DNA of 16,865 nt, from the NCBI GenBank assembly GCA_021154945.1, contig JAJNQF010000458.1, forward strand, positions 1 through 16,865, read 5' to 3'. The notes beneath the pieces were generated by a model. The model saw nothing but the letters and a program-made list of their open reading frames with translations, did no database searches and was not told the DNA's origin. Origin of the DNA: Sphingomonas sp. (GTDB taxonomy: Bacteria > Pseudomonadota > Alphaproteobacteria > Sphingomonadales > Sphingomonadaceae). The stretch's first letter is position 1, and each line of letters starts with the position of its first letter. Of this stretch, positions 7,743-16,600 are shown one piece after another. A program made the position numbers and the translations under genes.

Positions 7743-10151
7743 TCAGGCGATTTCGAGGATGGCGGATTTCAGCTGTGCCGAACTCGGGCCGGCCATGATC
7801 GTGAACAGGCCCGGCTCGACGATCTCGCGCATGTCGACGTCCCACAAAGCGAACGCGTCGGGGCCGAGCGTGAAGCGCAAAGTCCGCCGCTCGCCGGGCG
7901 CCAGCGTCACGCGTTCAAAGCCCTTCAATTCCATCACCGGGCGCGCGACCGACGATACCTGGTCGCGGACGTAGACCTGCACGACCTCGTCGCCGGCACG
8001 TTGCCCGATATTGGCGACGTCGACCTCGACCCCGACGCTGCCCGCGATGCCGATCTTCGCCGCCGAAAGCCGCGGTGCGCTGACGTCGAAGCGCGTGTAG
8101 CTGAGGCCGTGGCCGAACGGGAACAGCGGTGCCGTCTCCGCGAACAGATAGCCGCGCTGCGTCGAGGGCTTGCGGTTGTAATAGAACGGCACCTGACCGA
8201 CTTCGCGCACCACGGTCACGGGCAGCTTGGCGCCGGGATTGATCCGCCCGAACAGCGCCTCGGCCATCGCGGTGCCGCCCTCCTGCCCCGGATACCAGCA
8301 TTCGAGGACCGCGTTCGCCTTCGCGATCACGCTGGGCCAGCTCGGCGGACGGCCGTTGATCGCGGCGATGACGATCGGCTTGCCGAGCGCATGCAGCGCG
8401 TCGAACAGCGCGTTCTGCTCACCCAACAGGTCGAGCGTGGTGCGATCGCCGAGGTGATTCGCCGAGAAGCCCTCGCGGCTGGTCTGCTCGGTATCGCCGA
8501 TCGCGAGGATGATCGTATCGGCCCCGCGCGCGACCTCGACCGCCTCGGCGATCAGCGCGCGGTTCTTCGCGGGATCGGCCAGCAACACCTCGTCCTGCGA
8601 CCGGTCCTCGCTCTGGGTGATGAACACGCCCTGCGCATGGAGGACCGTCGCGCCGCCGCCGACCAACGCGCGCACGCCGTCGAGCAGCGACACCGTCTGG
8701 CGGGGCGGCGCGGAATAGCCGCCGAGCCGCGCGATCGCCGCGTTCGGGCCGATCACCGCGATCCTGCCCTTGGGCGCGAGCGGCAGCGTGCCGTCGTTGG
8801 TCAGCAGGCACATCGATTTGCGGGCGGCCTCCAGCGCGACGCCGCGCGCTTCTGCGTTACCGGTCAGGCGAGCGGCTGCGCGGGCGTCGACCGCCGACTC
8901 CTCGAACAGCCCGGCGCGGAACTTCAGCGCGAGCATCCGCGCGCATGCCGCGTCGACCGCTGCGATCGGCACGGTCCCCGCGCGTACCTGCGCGGGCAAC
9001 GTCCGGAACGCGATCCCGTCGGGTAACGCGCTGTCGACGCCCGCCTCCAGCGCCAGCCGCGCCGCGCCGGCGAGGTCGGGCGCGATGTGATGGATCGTGT
9101 CGAGTTCCTCGATCGCGCCGTAATCGCTGACGATCGCGCCCGAAAAGCCCCATTCGCCGCGCAGCACGTCGCCGAGCAGCCATGTGTTCGCATGGCTCGG
9201 CACGCCGTCGATCTCGTTGTACGACGGCATCACCGCGCCGATCCCGGTGCGCGTCACGACCGCGCGGAACGGCGGGAAGAAGCTCTCGCGCAGTTCGCGC
9301 TCGCCGATCGGTGCCGGGCCGATATTGTTGCCCGCCTGGGGCTGGCCGTGGCCGGTCATGTGCTTCAGCGTCGCGAACACCTTGCCGGGCGCGAGGGTGG
9401 TGCTGTCGCCCTGCAGCCCCTCGACCGCGGCGACGCCCATCTCGCCGCACAGATACGGGTCCTCGCCGAACGTCTCCTCGATCCGACCCCAGCGCGGGTC
9501 GCGCGCGATATCGACGACCGGCGACAGCGAGAGGTGGCTGCCATGCGCGCGCACTTCGCGACCGATGATCACCTGCGCGCGCCGCATCAGGTCGCGGTCG
9601 AAGCTGCCTGCCATGCCGATCGCCTGCGGGAACATCGTCGCGTCGGGCGCCATGTAGCCGTGCAGCGATTCCTCGTGGAAAATCACCGGGATGCCGAGGC
9701 GGGTGCCCTTCGCCCAGCGCTGGACCGCGTTGACGAACGCGATCGTCGACGCCGAGCCGCGGAACCGTGCACCGGTGCCGCCTGCCACCGCCGCCACCGA
9801 TGGCCCGCCGCGCAGATCGGACGGGCGCGTCACCTGGCCGAAGCCCGCCGGATACGCCGCCGTCGCGCGCGCCGGATCGAACGTCAGGCCGCCGACAGTC
9901 ATCACGTCCGCCTTGGTCGCCCACAGCGAAATGGTCTGGCCAACTTTTTCCTCGAGCGTCATCCGCGCCATCAGGTCGCGGACCCGGAGATCGACCGGCG
10001 CGCGTGCGTCACGGTAGATCGGGGTCGCCGCCGCGGCCTGCGCAACACCGGGAACGAGCCCCACGATCGAGACCGAGCCGAGCAGCCCGAAAAGGTCGCG
10101 CCGGGTCGGCATGATGGTCGGTGCGATCGTTTCTGTCGTCGTATCGGCCAC
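7743..10151 (-). CDS. Exported GH3 beta-glycosidase (beta-xylosidase/beta-glucosidase type)
   Basis: This 802-residue glycoside hydrolase family 3 enzyme removes terminal beta-linked sugars from oligosaccharides. A Tat-like signal is visible: PTRRDLFGLLG (15-25), a hydrophobic stretch and a cleavage-type VAQA near 36-39. The N-terminal (alpha/beta)8 domain contains LKHMTGHGQPQAG (262-274) and the nucleophile Asp343 in AIVSDYGAIEEL. The alpha/beta sandwich domain carries a likely acid/base, Glu560, in SREGFSANHLGDR. A fibronectin-III-like domain ends the protein (about 705-765, DVANIGQRAGDEVVQVYV). The GTG start is supported by AGGAG at a six-base spacing; the inner ATG at residue 14 would leave almost no n-region. 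It is the first gene of the hexuronate operon, so it probably trims xylo-oligosaccharides in the periplasm, but sequence alone does not separate xylosidase from glucosidase. Confidence 0.92.
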   Translation of the reverse strand: MADTTTETIAPTIMPTRRDLFGLLGSVSIVGLVPGVAQAAAATPIYRDARAPVDLRVRDLMARMTLEEKVGQTISLWATKADVMTVGGLTFDPARATAAYPAGFGQVTRPSDLRGGPSVAAVAGGTGARFRGSASTIAFVNAVQRWAKGTRLGIPVIFHEESLHGYMAPDATMFPQAIGMAGSFDRDLMRRAQVIIGREVRAHGSHLSLSPVVDIARDPRWGRIEETFGEDPYLCGEMGVAAVEGLQGDSTTLAPGKVFATLKHMTGHGQPQAGNNIGPAPIGERELRESFFPPFRAVVTRTGIGAVMPSYNEIDGVPSHANTWLLGDVLRGEWGFSGAIVSDYGAIEELDTIHHIAPDLAGAARLALEAGVDSALPDGIAFRTLPAQVRAGTVPIAAVDAACARMLALKFRAGLFEESAVDARAAARLTGNAEARGVALEAARKSMCLLTNDGTLPLAPKGRIAVIGPNAAIARLGGYSAPPRQTVSLLDGVRALVGGGATVLHAQGVFITQSEDRSQDEVLLADPAKNRALIAEAVEVARGADTIILAIGDTEQTSREGFSANHLGDRTTLDLLGEQNALFDALHALGKPIVIAAINGRPPSWPSVIAKANAVLECWYPGQEGGTAMAEALFGRINPGAKLPVTVVREVGQVPFYYNRKPSTQRGYLFAETAPLFPFGHGLSYTRFDVSAPRLSAAKIGIAGSVGVEVDVANIGQRAGDEVVQVYVRDQVSSVARPVMELKGFERVTLAPGERRTLRFTLGPDAFALWDVDMREIVEPGLFTIMAGPSSAQLKSAILEIA

Positions 10152-10199
10152 GATTATCTCCTAATATGAAACGCGGCATTGCTGTCGAAGCCGTCGTCG

Positions 10200-10213
10200 T
10201 GATAGCGATAACA
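10200..10213. promoter_or_regulatory. Candidate LacI-family operator shared by the divergent promoters
   Basis: The 14-base element TGATAGCGATAACA has the TGnTAnCGnTAnCA symmetry with central CG that is typical of LacI/GalR-family operators. It differs at two positions from the xyl-box TGGTAGCGCTAACA that I recall from Xanthomonas xylan-utilisation genes. It sits between the GH3 operon and the GH67 gene, over the expected -10/start region of the leftward promoter and of a possible rightward one (TTGCTG at 10179-10184, -10 at about 10201-10206). A repressor released by a xylan or glucuronate product would control both arms. The regulator is not encoded in the window. Confidence 0.6.
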
Positions 10214-10233
10214 TGGCTGATCATCCGCGATCC

Positions 10234-10239
10234 TGTCAA
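10234..10239 (-). promoter_or_regulatory. Candidate -35 box of the GH3-hexuronate operon promoter
   Basis: On the - strand this reads TTGACA, a perfect sigma-70 -35 hexamer. Eighteen bases downstream is a weak -10 candidate, CATGTT (10210-10215). The predicted start point near 10203 falls inside the operator-like palindrome at 10200-10213. This leaves a leader of about 50 bases before the GTG at 10151. The -10 match is poor, so the call depends mainly on the -35 and its position. Confidence 0.45.
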
Positions 10240-10266
10240 TGTGGCGCGGAACGGCGGGAGAGGATT

Positions 10267-12390
10267 ATGACGCAATTCGGCCGATGGATCGGTAAGTTCG
10301 CGCTGCTGTTCGGGGCAGTAATTGGTTTGACCGGACCGGCGCGGGCCGAAGACGGCTACGACCTCTGGATGCGCTATCACGCCCCGGCGACGACGCCTGC
10401 GCGGAATGCCCCGACGGTCGAAGCGCGCGGCGATACGCCAACGCTCCGCGTGGCGGCGGAGGAATTGCGGCGCGGCGCGGGGCTGTTCGGGACGAGCACG
10501 CCGCCGATCCTGCTGGCCACCGCCAACGATCGCGATGTCGCGGCACTTCGCTTGCCCCTGGCCGCGCTCGGCGACGAGGGATACCGGGTCGGACTCGTCA
10601 CGCTCGGCAATCGCCGTGTCCTGCTCGTCACCGCCAACACCGATCGCGGCGTGCTCTATGGCAGCTTCGCGCTGCTGCGACACCTCCAGACCGGTGGCAG
10701 CCTCGACCGGATCGCCCTGACATCGACTCCGCGCGTGAAACTGCGCGTGCTGAACCATTGGGACAATCTGGATGGCGTGGTCGAGCGCGGCTATGCCGGC
10801 GTGTCGCTATGGGACTGGTGGACGCTCCCCGATTTCCGCGATCCGCGCTACACCGATTACGCGCGCGCCAATGCGTCGATCGGGATCAACGGCACGGTCC
10901 TCAACAACGTCAACGCGAAGGCCGACAGCCTGACCGCGCCGTATATCGCGAAGGCCGCCGCGCTCGCCGACGTGTTCCGGCCGTACGGGATCAAGGTGTA
11001 TCTGTCGGCGCGGTTCTCGGCGCCGATCGAACTCGGTGGGCTGAAGACGGCCGATCCGCTCGACCCGCAGGTCGCGGCGTGGTGGAAGGCGAAGACCGAC
11101 GAGATCTACCGCAGCATTCCCGATTTCGGCGGCTTCCTGGTGAAGGCGAACAGCGAGGGCCAGCCCGGCCCGCGCGACTATCATCGCAGCCATGCGGACG
11201 GCGCCAACATGCTCGCCGCCGCGGTCGCGCCGCATGGCGGAATCGTGATGTGGCGCGCGTTCGTCTATGCCGAGACCGACCCGGAGGACCGCGCCAAACA
11301 GGCCTATACCGAGTTCAAGCCGCTCGACGGCACGTTCGCCAAGAACGTCATCGTCCAGGTCAAGAACGGCGCGATCGACTTCCAGCCGCGCGAGCCGTTC
11401 CACCCGCTGTTCGGCGCGATGCCGAAAACGCCGCTGATGATCGAATTCCAGATCACCAAGGAGTATCTCGGCTTCGCGACGCACCTCGCCTATCTCGGGC
11501 CAATGTTCGCCGAGACGCTGGCGAGCGAGACGATGCAAAAGCCCGGCGAGACCGTCGCGGACGTCGTCGACGGCTCGGTCGAAGGCCACAATCTGACCGG
11601 CATGGCGGGTGTCGCTAATATCGGTCGCGACCGCGACTGGGCCGGCTCGACGTTCAACCAGGCTAACTGGTACGCGTTCGGGCGGATGGCGTGGGATCCG
11701 ACGCTCGGCGCCGCACCGGTCGCGCGCGAATGGGCGGCGATGACGTTCGCGCCCTCCCCCGGCATCGTCGATCCGGTGGTCGCCATGATGATGGGATCGC
11801 GCGAGGCGGTGGTCGACTACATGACGCCCTTGGGGCTCGCGCACCTCATGGCGACGGGGCATCATTACGGTCCCGCGCCCTGGATCGCCGACCTGAAGCG
11901 CCCCGAATGGAACCCGGTCTATTACCACCGCGCAGACAAGGCCGGGATCGGCTTCGACCGGACGAAGACGGGCAGCAACGCGGTGGCGCAATACGCCCCT
12001 GCCCTCGCCCGCACGCTCGCCGATCCGGCGACGACGCCGGAGCGCGAGTTGCTGTGGTTCCACCATGTCTCGTGGGATCGGCGCATGGCGTCCGGGCGGA
12101 CATTATGGGCGGAGATGGTCCATGATTACGATTCGGGCGTCGCGTATGTCGCGGACATGCGCCGGCGGTGGAATGCGCTGAAGCCGCAGATCGATGCCGA
12201 GCGCTGGGCCAAGACCGCGACCTATCTGGCGGTGCAGGAGCGCGAGGCACGGTGGTGGCGCGATGCGAGCCTCGCCTATTGGATGTCGGTCAACGGACGC
12301 CCGTTGCCGGCGGGAGCGGCGGCCCCCGCGCATGATCTGGCCTGGTATAAGGCGCAGCACTTTCCGTACGCGCCCGGCAACCCGCAATAA
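10267..12390 (+). CDS. aguA: Exported alpha-glucuronidase, GH67
   Basis: This 707-residue enzyme removes alpha-1,2-linked (4-O-methyl-)glucuronate from the non-reducing end of xylo-oligosaccharides. A signal peptide is visible (residues 1-27, ending GLTGPARA before EDGYDLW). The N-terminal domain precedes a TIM barrel containing LRVLNHWDNLDGVVERGYAG (159-178). Proposed catalytic residues are the general acid Glu297 (KANSEGQPGP) and the base pair Asp371 (AIDFQPREP) and Glu399 (FQITKEYLG). Their spacing fits Glu292/Asp365/Glu393 of the Cellvibrio japonicus enzyme. An all-helical C-terminal domain ends in WYKAQHFPY. The ATG at 10267 is preceded by GGGAGAGGA at good spacing; an in-frame upstream ATG at 10213 overlaps the operator and would bury the signal peptide. 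With the esterase gene 53 bases downstream, it forms the rightward arm of the locus. Confidence 0.95.
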   Translation: MTQFGRWIGKFALLFGAVIGLTGPARAEDGYDLWMRYHAPATTPARNAPTVEARGDTPTLRVAAEELRRGAGLFGTSTPPILLATANDRDVAALRLPLAALGDEGYRVGLVTLGNRRVLLVTANTDRGVLYGSFALLRHLQTGGSLDRIALTSTPRVKLRVLNHWDNLDGVVERGYAGVSLWDWWTLPDFRDPRYTDYARANASIGINGTVLNNVNAKADSLTAPYIAKAAALADVFRPYGIKVYLSARFSAPIELGGLKTADPLDPQVAAWWKAKTDEIYRSIPDFGGFLVKANSEGQPGPRDYHRSHADGANMLAAAVAPHGGIVMWRAFVYAETDPEDRAKQAYTEFKPLDGTFAKNVIVQVKNGAIDFQPREPFHPLFGAMPKTPLMIEFQITKEYLGFATHLAYLGPMFAETLASETMQKPGETVADVVDGSVEGHNLTGMAGVANIGRDRDWAGSTFNQANWYAFGRMAWDPTLGAAPVAREWAAMTFAPSPGIVDPVVAMMMGSREAVVDYMTPLGLAHLMATGHHYGPAPWIADLKRPEWNPVYYHRADKAGIGFDRTKTGSNAVAQYAPALARTLADPATTPERELLWFHHVSWDRRMASGRTLWAEMVHDYDSGVAYVADMRRRWNALKPQIDAERWAKTATYLAVQEREARWWRDASLAYWMSVNGRPLPAGAAAPAHDLAWYKAQHFPYAPGNPQ

Positions 12391-12420
12391 CCCCGCCATA
12401 ACGATGCGCTGACGCGACAG

Positions 12421-12439
12421 AAGAGGAGGAGGAGGAGGA
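12421..12439 (+). promoter_or_regulatory. Repetitive AGG ribosome-binding tract of the SGNH esterase gene
   Basis: Five tandem AGG units (12424-12438), preceded by AAG, lie in the 53-base gap between the GH67 and esterase genes. The last AGGAGG is a perfect Shine-Dalgarno sequence five bases before the ATG at 12444, which fixes that start. The repetition offers several overlapping binding registers and could change length by slippage. Confidence 0.75.
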
Positions 12440-12443
12440 CGCG

Positions 12444-13682
12444 ATGACGAGACGGTGGCCGGTAGCGCTGATGTTGGGCGCCCTGATCGTGACGGGCGCA
12501 GGTGCGCGGGACACTGCGCCGGCAAGAAACACGCAATGGATCGCGACCTGGGGATCGTCGCAGATGATCGCCGAGGGGGACAATGCACTTCCTGCCGATC
12601 GCGCTGGTTCGATCACGCTGCGGCAGGTCGTGCGGGTTTCGGCCGGCGGTGAGCGCGTGCGCATCCGGCTCTCCAACGCATTCGGTACGCGTCCGCTGGC
12701 GATCGGCGGGGCGCACCTTGCCCGGTCGGTCGCGCCCGGCACGCCGCGGATCGAAGGCGGCGCTCGGCTGACCTTCTCGGGGCAGGGCGACGCGGTGATC
12801 CCCGCCGGCGCGGAAATCTACAGCGACCCGGTCGCGCTCGGTGTCGCAGCCGGGGCCGATCTCGCCGTCAGCCTGTATCTGCCGGACGCCGCCAGCCCGC
12901 AGACCGGGCATCCCGGCTCGCGTGCGACGAGTTTCACGCTGGCTGGCAATGCGGTTGCGGACGGGACGCTGGCGGGTGCGACGCCGACGACCCACTGGTA
13001 CGCGCTCGCGGATGTCGAGGTCGCGGGGGCGCCGGCCGCGGGTACGATCGCCGCGATCGGCGACTCGATCACCGACGGGTACGGCGTGAAGCCCGAGCGC
13101 AACACCCGCTGGACCGACGTGCTGGCGCAAAGGCTGCGCGCGCGCCCTGCAACGCAGACGATCGGCGTCGTCAATGCGGGAATCGGCGGCAATCGCATCC
13201 TGCTCGACGGTCTCGGTCCCAATCTGCTCGCGCGCTTCGATCGCGATGTCGTCGCGCGCAGCGGCGTGCGCTGGGTGATCGTGCTGGAGGGTATCAACGA
13301 TCTCGGCGTGCTGACCCGCGAGGCGCCTGCCACGCCCGCGCAGCACGCCGCGCTGGTCGCGCAGCTCAAGGCCGGCTTCACGCAGATGGTCGCGCGGGCG
13401 CATGCGCACGGGATCAAGGTGATCGGCGGCACGGTCATGCCGTTCGGGGGCAACAGCTATTACCACCCCGACGCCGCCAACGAGGCCGATCGGCAGGCGA
13501 TCAACACGTTCATCCGCACCGCCGGCGTGTTCGACGCGGTGATCGATTTCGACCGGTCGATGCGAGATCCGGCGCACCCCGACCGACTGGCGCCCCGCTA
13601 TGATTCGGGCGACCATCTTCACCCGTCCGAGGCCGGATACCGTGCGATGGGCGAGGCCATACCCCTCGCCCTGTTTCGATAG
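12444..13682 (+). CDS. Exported SGNH/GDSL esterase, XynE-like
   Basis: This 412-residue protein has a signal peptide (residues 1-21, MTRRWPVALMLGALIVTGAGA), a beta-rich N-terminal domain (about 30-195, beginning QWIATWGSSQM) and a C-terminal SGNH hydrolase domain. The SGNH blocks are complete: nucleophile Ser208 in IGDSITDGYG, Gly248/Asn250 in NAGIGGNR, Asn285 in LEGINDLG, and the Asp390/His393 pair in DSGDHLHPSEAG. The arrangement matches the XynE-like subfamily named after an esterase encoded in a Prevotella xylanase cluster. Co-transcription with the alpha-glucuronidase suggests it removes acetyl or other acyl groups from xylan side chains in the periplasm. The acyl group is not decidable from sequence; some relatives are general arylesterases. 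Confidence 0.9.
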   Translation: MTRRWPVALMLGALIVTGAGARDTAPARNTQWIATWGSSQMIAEGDNALPADRAGSITLRQVVRVSAGGERVRIRLSNAFGTRPLAIGGAHLARSVAPGTPRIEGGARLTFSGQGDAVIPAGAEIYSDPVALGVAAGADLAVSLYLPDAASPQTGHPGSRATSFTLAGNAVADGTLAGATPTTHWYALADVEVAGAPAAGTIAAIGDSITDGYGVKPERNTRWTDVLAQRLRARPATQTIGVVNAGIGGNRILLDGLGPNLLARFDRDVVARSGVRWVIVLEGINDLGVLTREAPATPAQHAALVAQLKAGFTQMVARAHAHGIKVIGGTVMPFGGNSYYHPDAANEADRQAINTFIRTAGVFDAVIDFDRSMRDPAHPDRLAPRYDSGDHLHPSEAGYRAMGEAIPLALFR

Positions 13683-13691
13683 CAGGGGGTT

Positions 13692-16600
13692 CTAGATCCC
13701 GGCCGCGTACAATGCGTGGTGCGTGAGGATGAACAGCGTGCGGCGGTCGGCACCGCCGATCACGAGCTGTAGCGGACGTTCGGGGACGTCGATGCGGCGG
13801 GCCAGCGTGCCGTCGGGGGCGTAGACGAACACCTGACCGTTGGCGACGTAGAGGTTGCCGGCGGCATCGCGCGCGACGCTCTCGCCGCCGCGATCGGCGA
13901 CGACCTTGAGGTCGGTCAGGCGGCCCTGATCGCCGACGACGCCGCTATAGGTCCGGTTCTCCGAGGCGTTGGTCAGGACGACGCGTTCGCCGGGCGCGGC
14001 GGCGACGAAGCCGTAGCTGTCGAGCGTGTCGGACCAGCGCCAGCCGCGGTGATCGTCCGGCCCCTGGTTCCAGACGCGGAACGCGGGGAGCACCAGCGAC
14101 CCGTCGGGCGAGACATATTCCTGCGGCTTGGCCTCACCCATCTTGGTGGTGAAGAAGTCCGCCATCGTCGGGTAGGTATAGGTCGCCGGATCGATCCGGT
14201 CTGCGAACTCCCCGTTCGCCCAGACGTTGACGGGGAGCAGGGTGGCCGCGCCGCGGTGCGGGCCGGCGGCGGTCGGAGCGATGACCGTGACCTCGGCGGG
14301 CTTGGTGGGATCGATGCTGTAGACGGTCCCGTCGCGCCCGGCGGAGGACTGGACGAGCAGCTTGCCCGAACGATCGACCGCGAGGTTCACCGCGTCGAGC
14401 GGCGCATCCGCGACGATCGACAACCCTTCGGCCTTGGTCCAGCCATGGATCCGCTGAAACTGGCGATCGATGAAATACAATTTCCCCTTCGCATCGATCG
14501 ATCCGCCGGCGATCGAATAGAAGCCGTCGGCGAGCTTTTCGACGCCCGGCGACACGGGAATCGCGGGCTGGGTCGCTGCGGTCGCGGGGGCGGCCGGCAC
14601 GTCGAGCCTGGCGAACTCGCGCTCGCGCACCTCCTGCTGGCGGGTCATGTCCTTGATCGCGTTCTCGAACGGGAATTTGCTCGCACGCAAATACGTGCCG
14701 CAGCCTTTCGCGTCGCAGCTGGCAAAACCGCTTTCGGCGTTCACATGGACGTTGCGGAAGCGGATATCGCCGGAGTTGTAGAGCTTTACCGCGGCGTCCA
14801 TCGGCTTGATCGTGCGCGTTACGCGATAGCCATGGTAGTTGGCGAACAGGATGTTGCGCGAATTGCGGATCTCGGTCGAGATCGCATCGACGCCGTCGCG
14901 CACCTCCTGCTCGGTTTGCGGCGCCAGAAACTCCCAGTTCTCCACGTTATCGAGGACGATCTCGGCGCGATAATGGTGTTCGGCCGACAGTTCGTAGACG
15001 TAGCCCGGGGTCTTGGTGTTCGAGACGTGGAAGCCGGCCGACGCCAAGGTGTTCGGCGACCAGATCGCCGCGAAGGTACCGCCGCCGCCGTCCGTCACCC
15101 AGATGCTAGGGTGCTGCCCGTCGAAGCGCGCGCGCGGATCGCCGAAGCCGATCGGGCTGCCCTTGGTCAGCACGGTGCCGCCGCCGCCCTGGATCTTGAC
15201 GTCGTTGACCATCGACGCTTCTCCAGCCTTCCAGAGAAGCGCGGTCGCGCGCGGGTTCACGCCGCCGGTCCACAGGCCGAGGCCGGAGACGATCGCGTTG
15301 CCGCCCTTCGCGCTCTGCAACAGCGCCTTCGGACCGCCGACGCCCATGTACGCAGGCGTCTCGTCGGGGAGATAGAGATGCGTGAGGCTGGGGTGCAGCG
15401 AGATCAGGACGCTGTCGGGGCGCAGCTTGATCGTGTCGGTGACGCGGTAACGACCGACCGGGAGATACAGCACGCGGTGCGTATCGATCGCGCGCTGCAA
15501 CGCCGCGGTGTCGTCGGTGGTATCGTCGCCCTTCACGCCGAGATCATGGACGTTCGCCCAGTCGCGGACCGGCGGCATCGCGCGGATCGCCGGGGTCCGC
15601 CTCGCGGGCATGCGCGCGAGCGGCGCCATCTGGATGTCGGTCGCATAGTCGCCGATCGCGCCCAGCCCGGCGAGCTTCAGGCCGTAGGAGAAGTCGCTGA
15701 CCCGGTAGCGCGGCCCCGCCCCCGCCACGGTCTTCCCGCTGTCGCGGAAGCGGACGAAGGTCGGGGTGTTCGACGCCACCGCATTGTCGAAGCCGATCTG
15801 CGTGAACACGCTGTTCTCGGCGGAGATGATCACGCCCGCCTGCGACACGTTCTCGAACCGGACATCCTTGCCCCAGAGTGAGTCGGAATAGCCGCGGTCG
15901 ATCTCGATCCCGACCGGCGTGTCGCGGATCGCGACGTTGACCAATGTCAGGTCGACCTCATGCTCGCGGATCGCGGCGTCGCGCTGGCCCTGGAATTCGG
16001 AGTCGATCAGCGTGAACTGCCACGCGGGCGAGGTCTTTTCCGACATGATGCCGTAGCGACCGCCGAAGAAGCGCAGGTTCTCGAACTCGTTGCCCGCCTG
16101 GTAGACGCCGGCAAGCCCCGAGCCGATGTGGAAATCGACGTGGCGCAGATAGCCGTGCTGCGCGACGCGGAAGCGGACCGCGACCGCGCCGGCATTCCCT
16201 TCGCCGATCCGGAAATCGACGTTCGAGAGCGCGGAATAGAAGGTGCTGGAGGTCGCGTCGAAGATCGCGGGGTCGAAGGGCACGCTGGTACGCGGCGGCA
16301 CGGGCGCCTTGCCGACGCGGTACTGGTCCTCGCCGGTGAAGCTGACCATCGCCGCGACGCCCGACGCGTAGCCGACGCTGTTGTTGCCGAGCACGATCTC
16401 CGGCCGCGTCGGGCCAACGCCGAAGATGCGGACGGCGGAGCGGACGAAGATGGTGCGGGTGATCCGGTAGCGCCCGGAGGGAAGGAACACGACGCCGCCA
16501 TGGCCGCCCGCCGCGGCCGCGTCGATCGCCTGCTGGAGCGCGACGCTGTCGTCGGCGCGACCGTCTCCGACGCCCTTGACGGTGATCGCGCTGGGGTCGT

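Noticed and set aside
10213..10266. Upstream ATG (10213) as the GH67 start
   Set aside because: It has no ribosome site, overlaps the operator, and puts 18 charged residues before the signal peptide. ATG 10267 has a strong GGGAGAGGA.
12276..13622. 448-codon - strand frame antisense to the esterase
   Set aside because: The + strand carries a signal peptide and all SGNH blocks; the antisense frame has no family signature.
13683..13700. Near-palindrome around TCTAGA between the convergent esterase and beta-helix genes as a bidirectional terminator
   Set aside because: The stem is short and interrupted by a mismatch, and there is no T-run on either strand.
14049..15881. 610-codon + strand frame antisense to the beta-helix gene
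   Set aside because: The opposite frame has a signal peptide, Shine-Dalgarno sequence and duplicated domain motifs; this one is only Arg/Asp/Val-rich shadow sequence.
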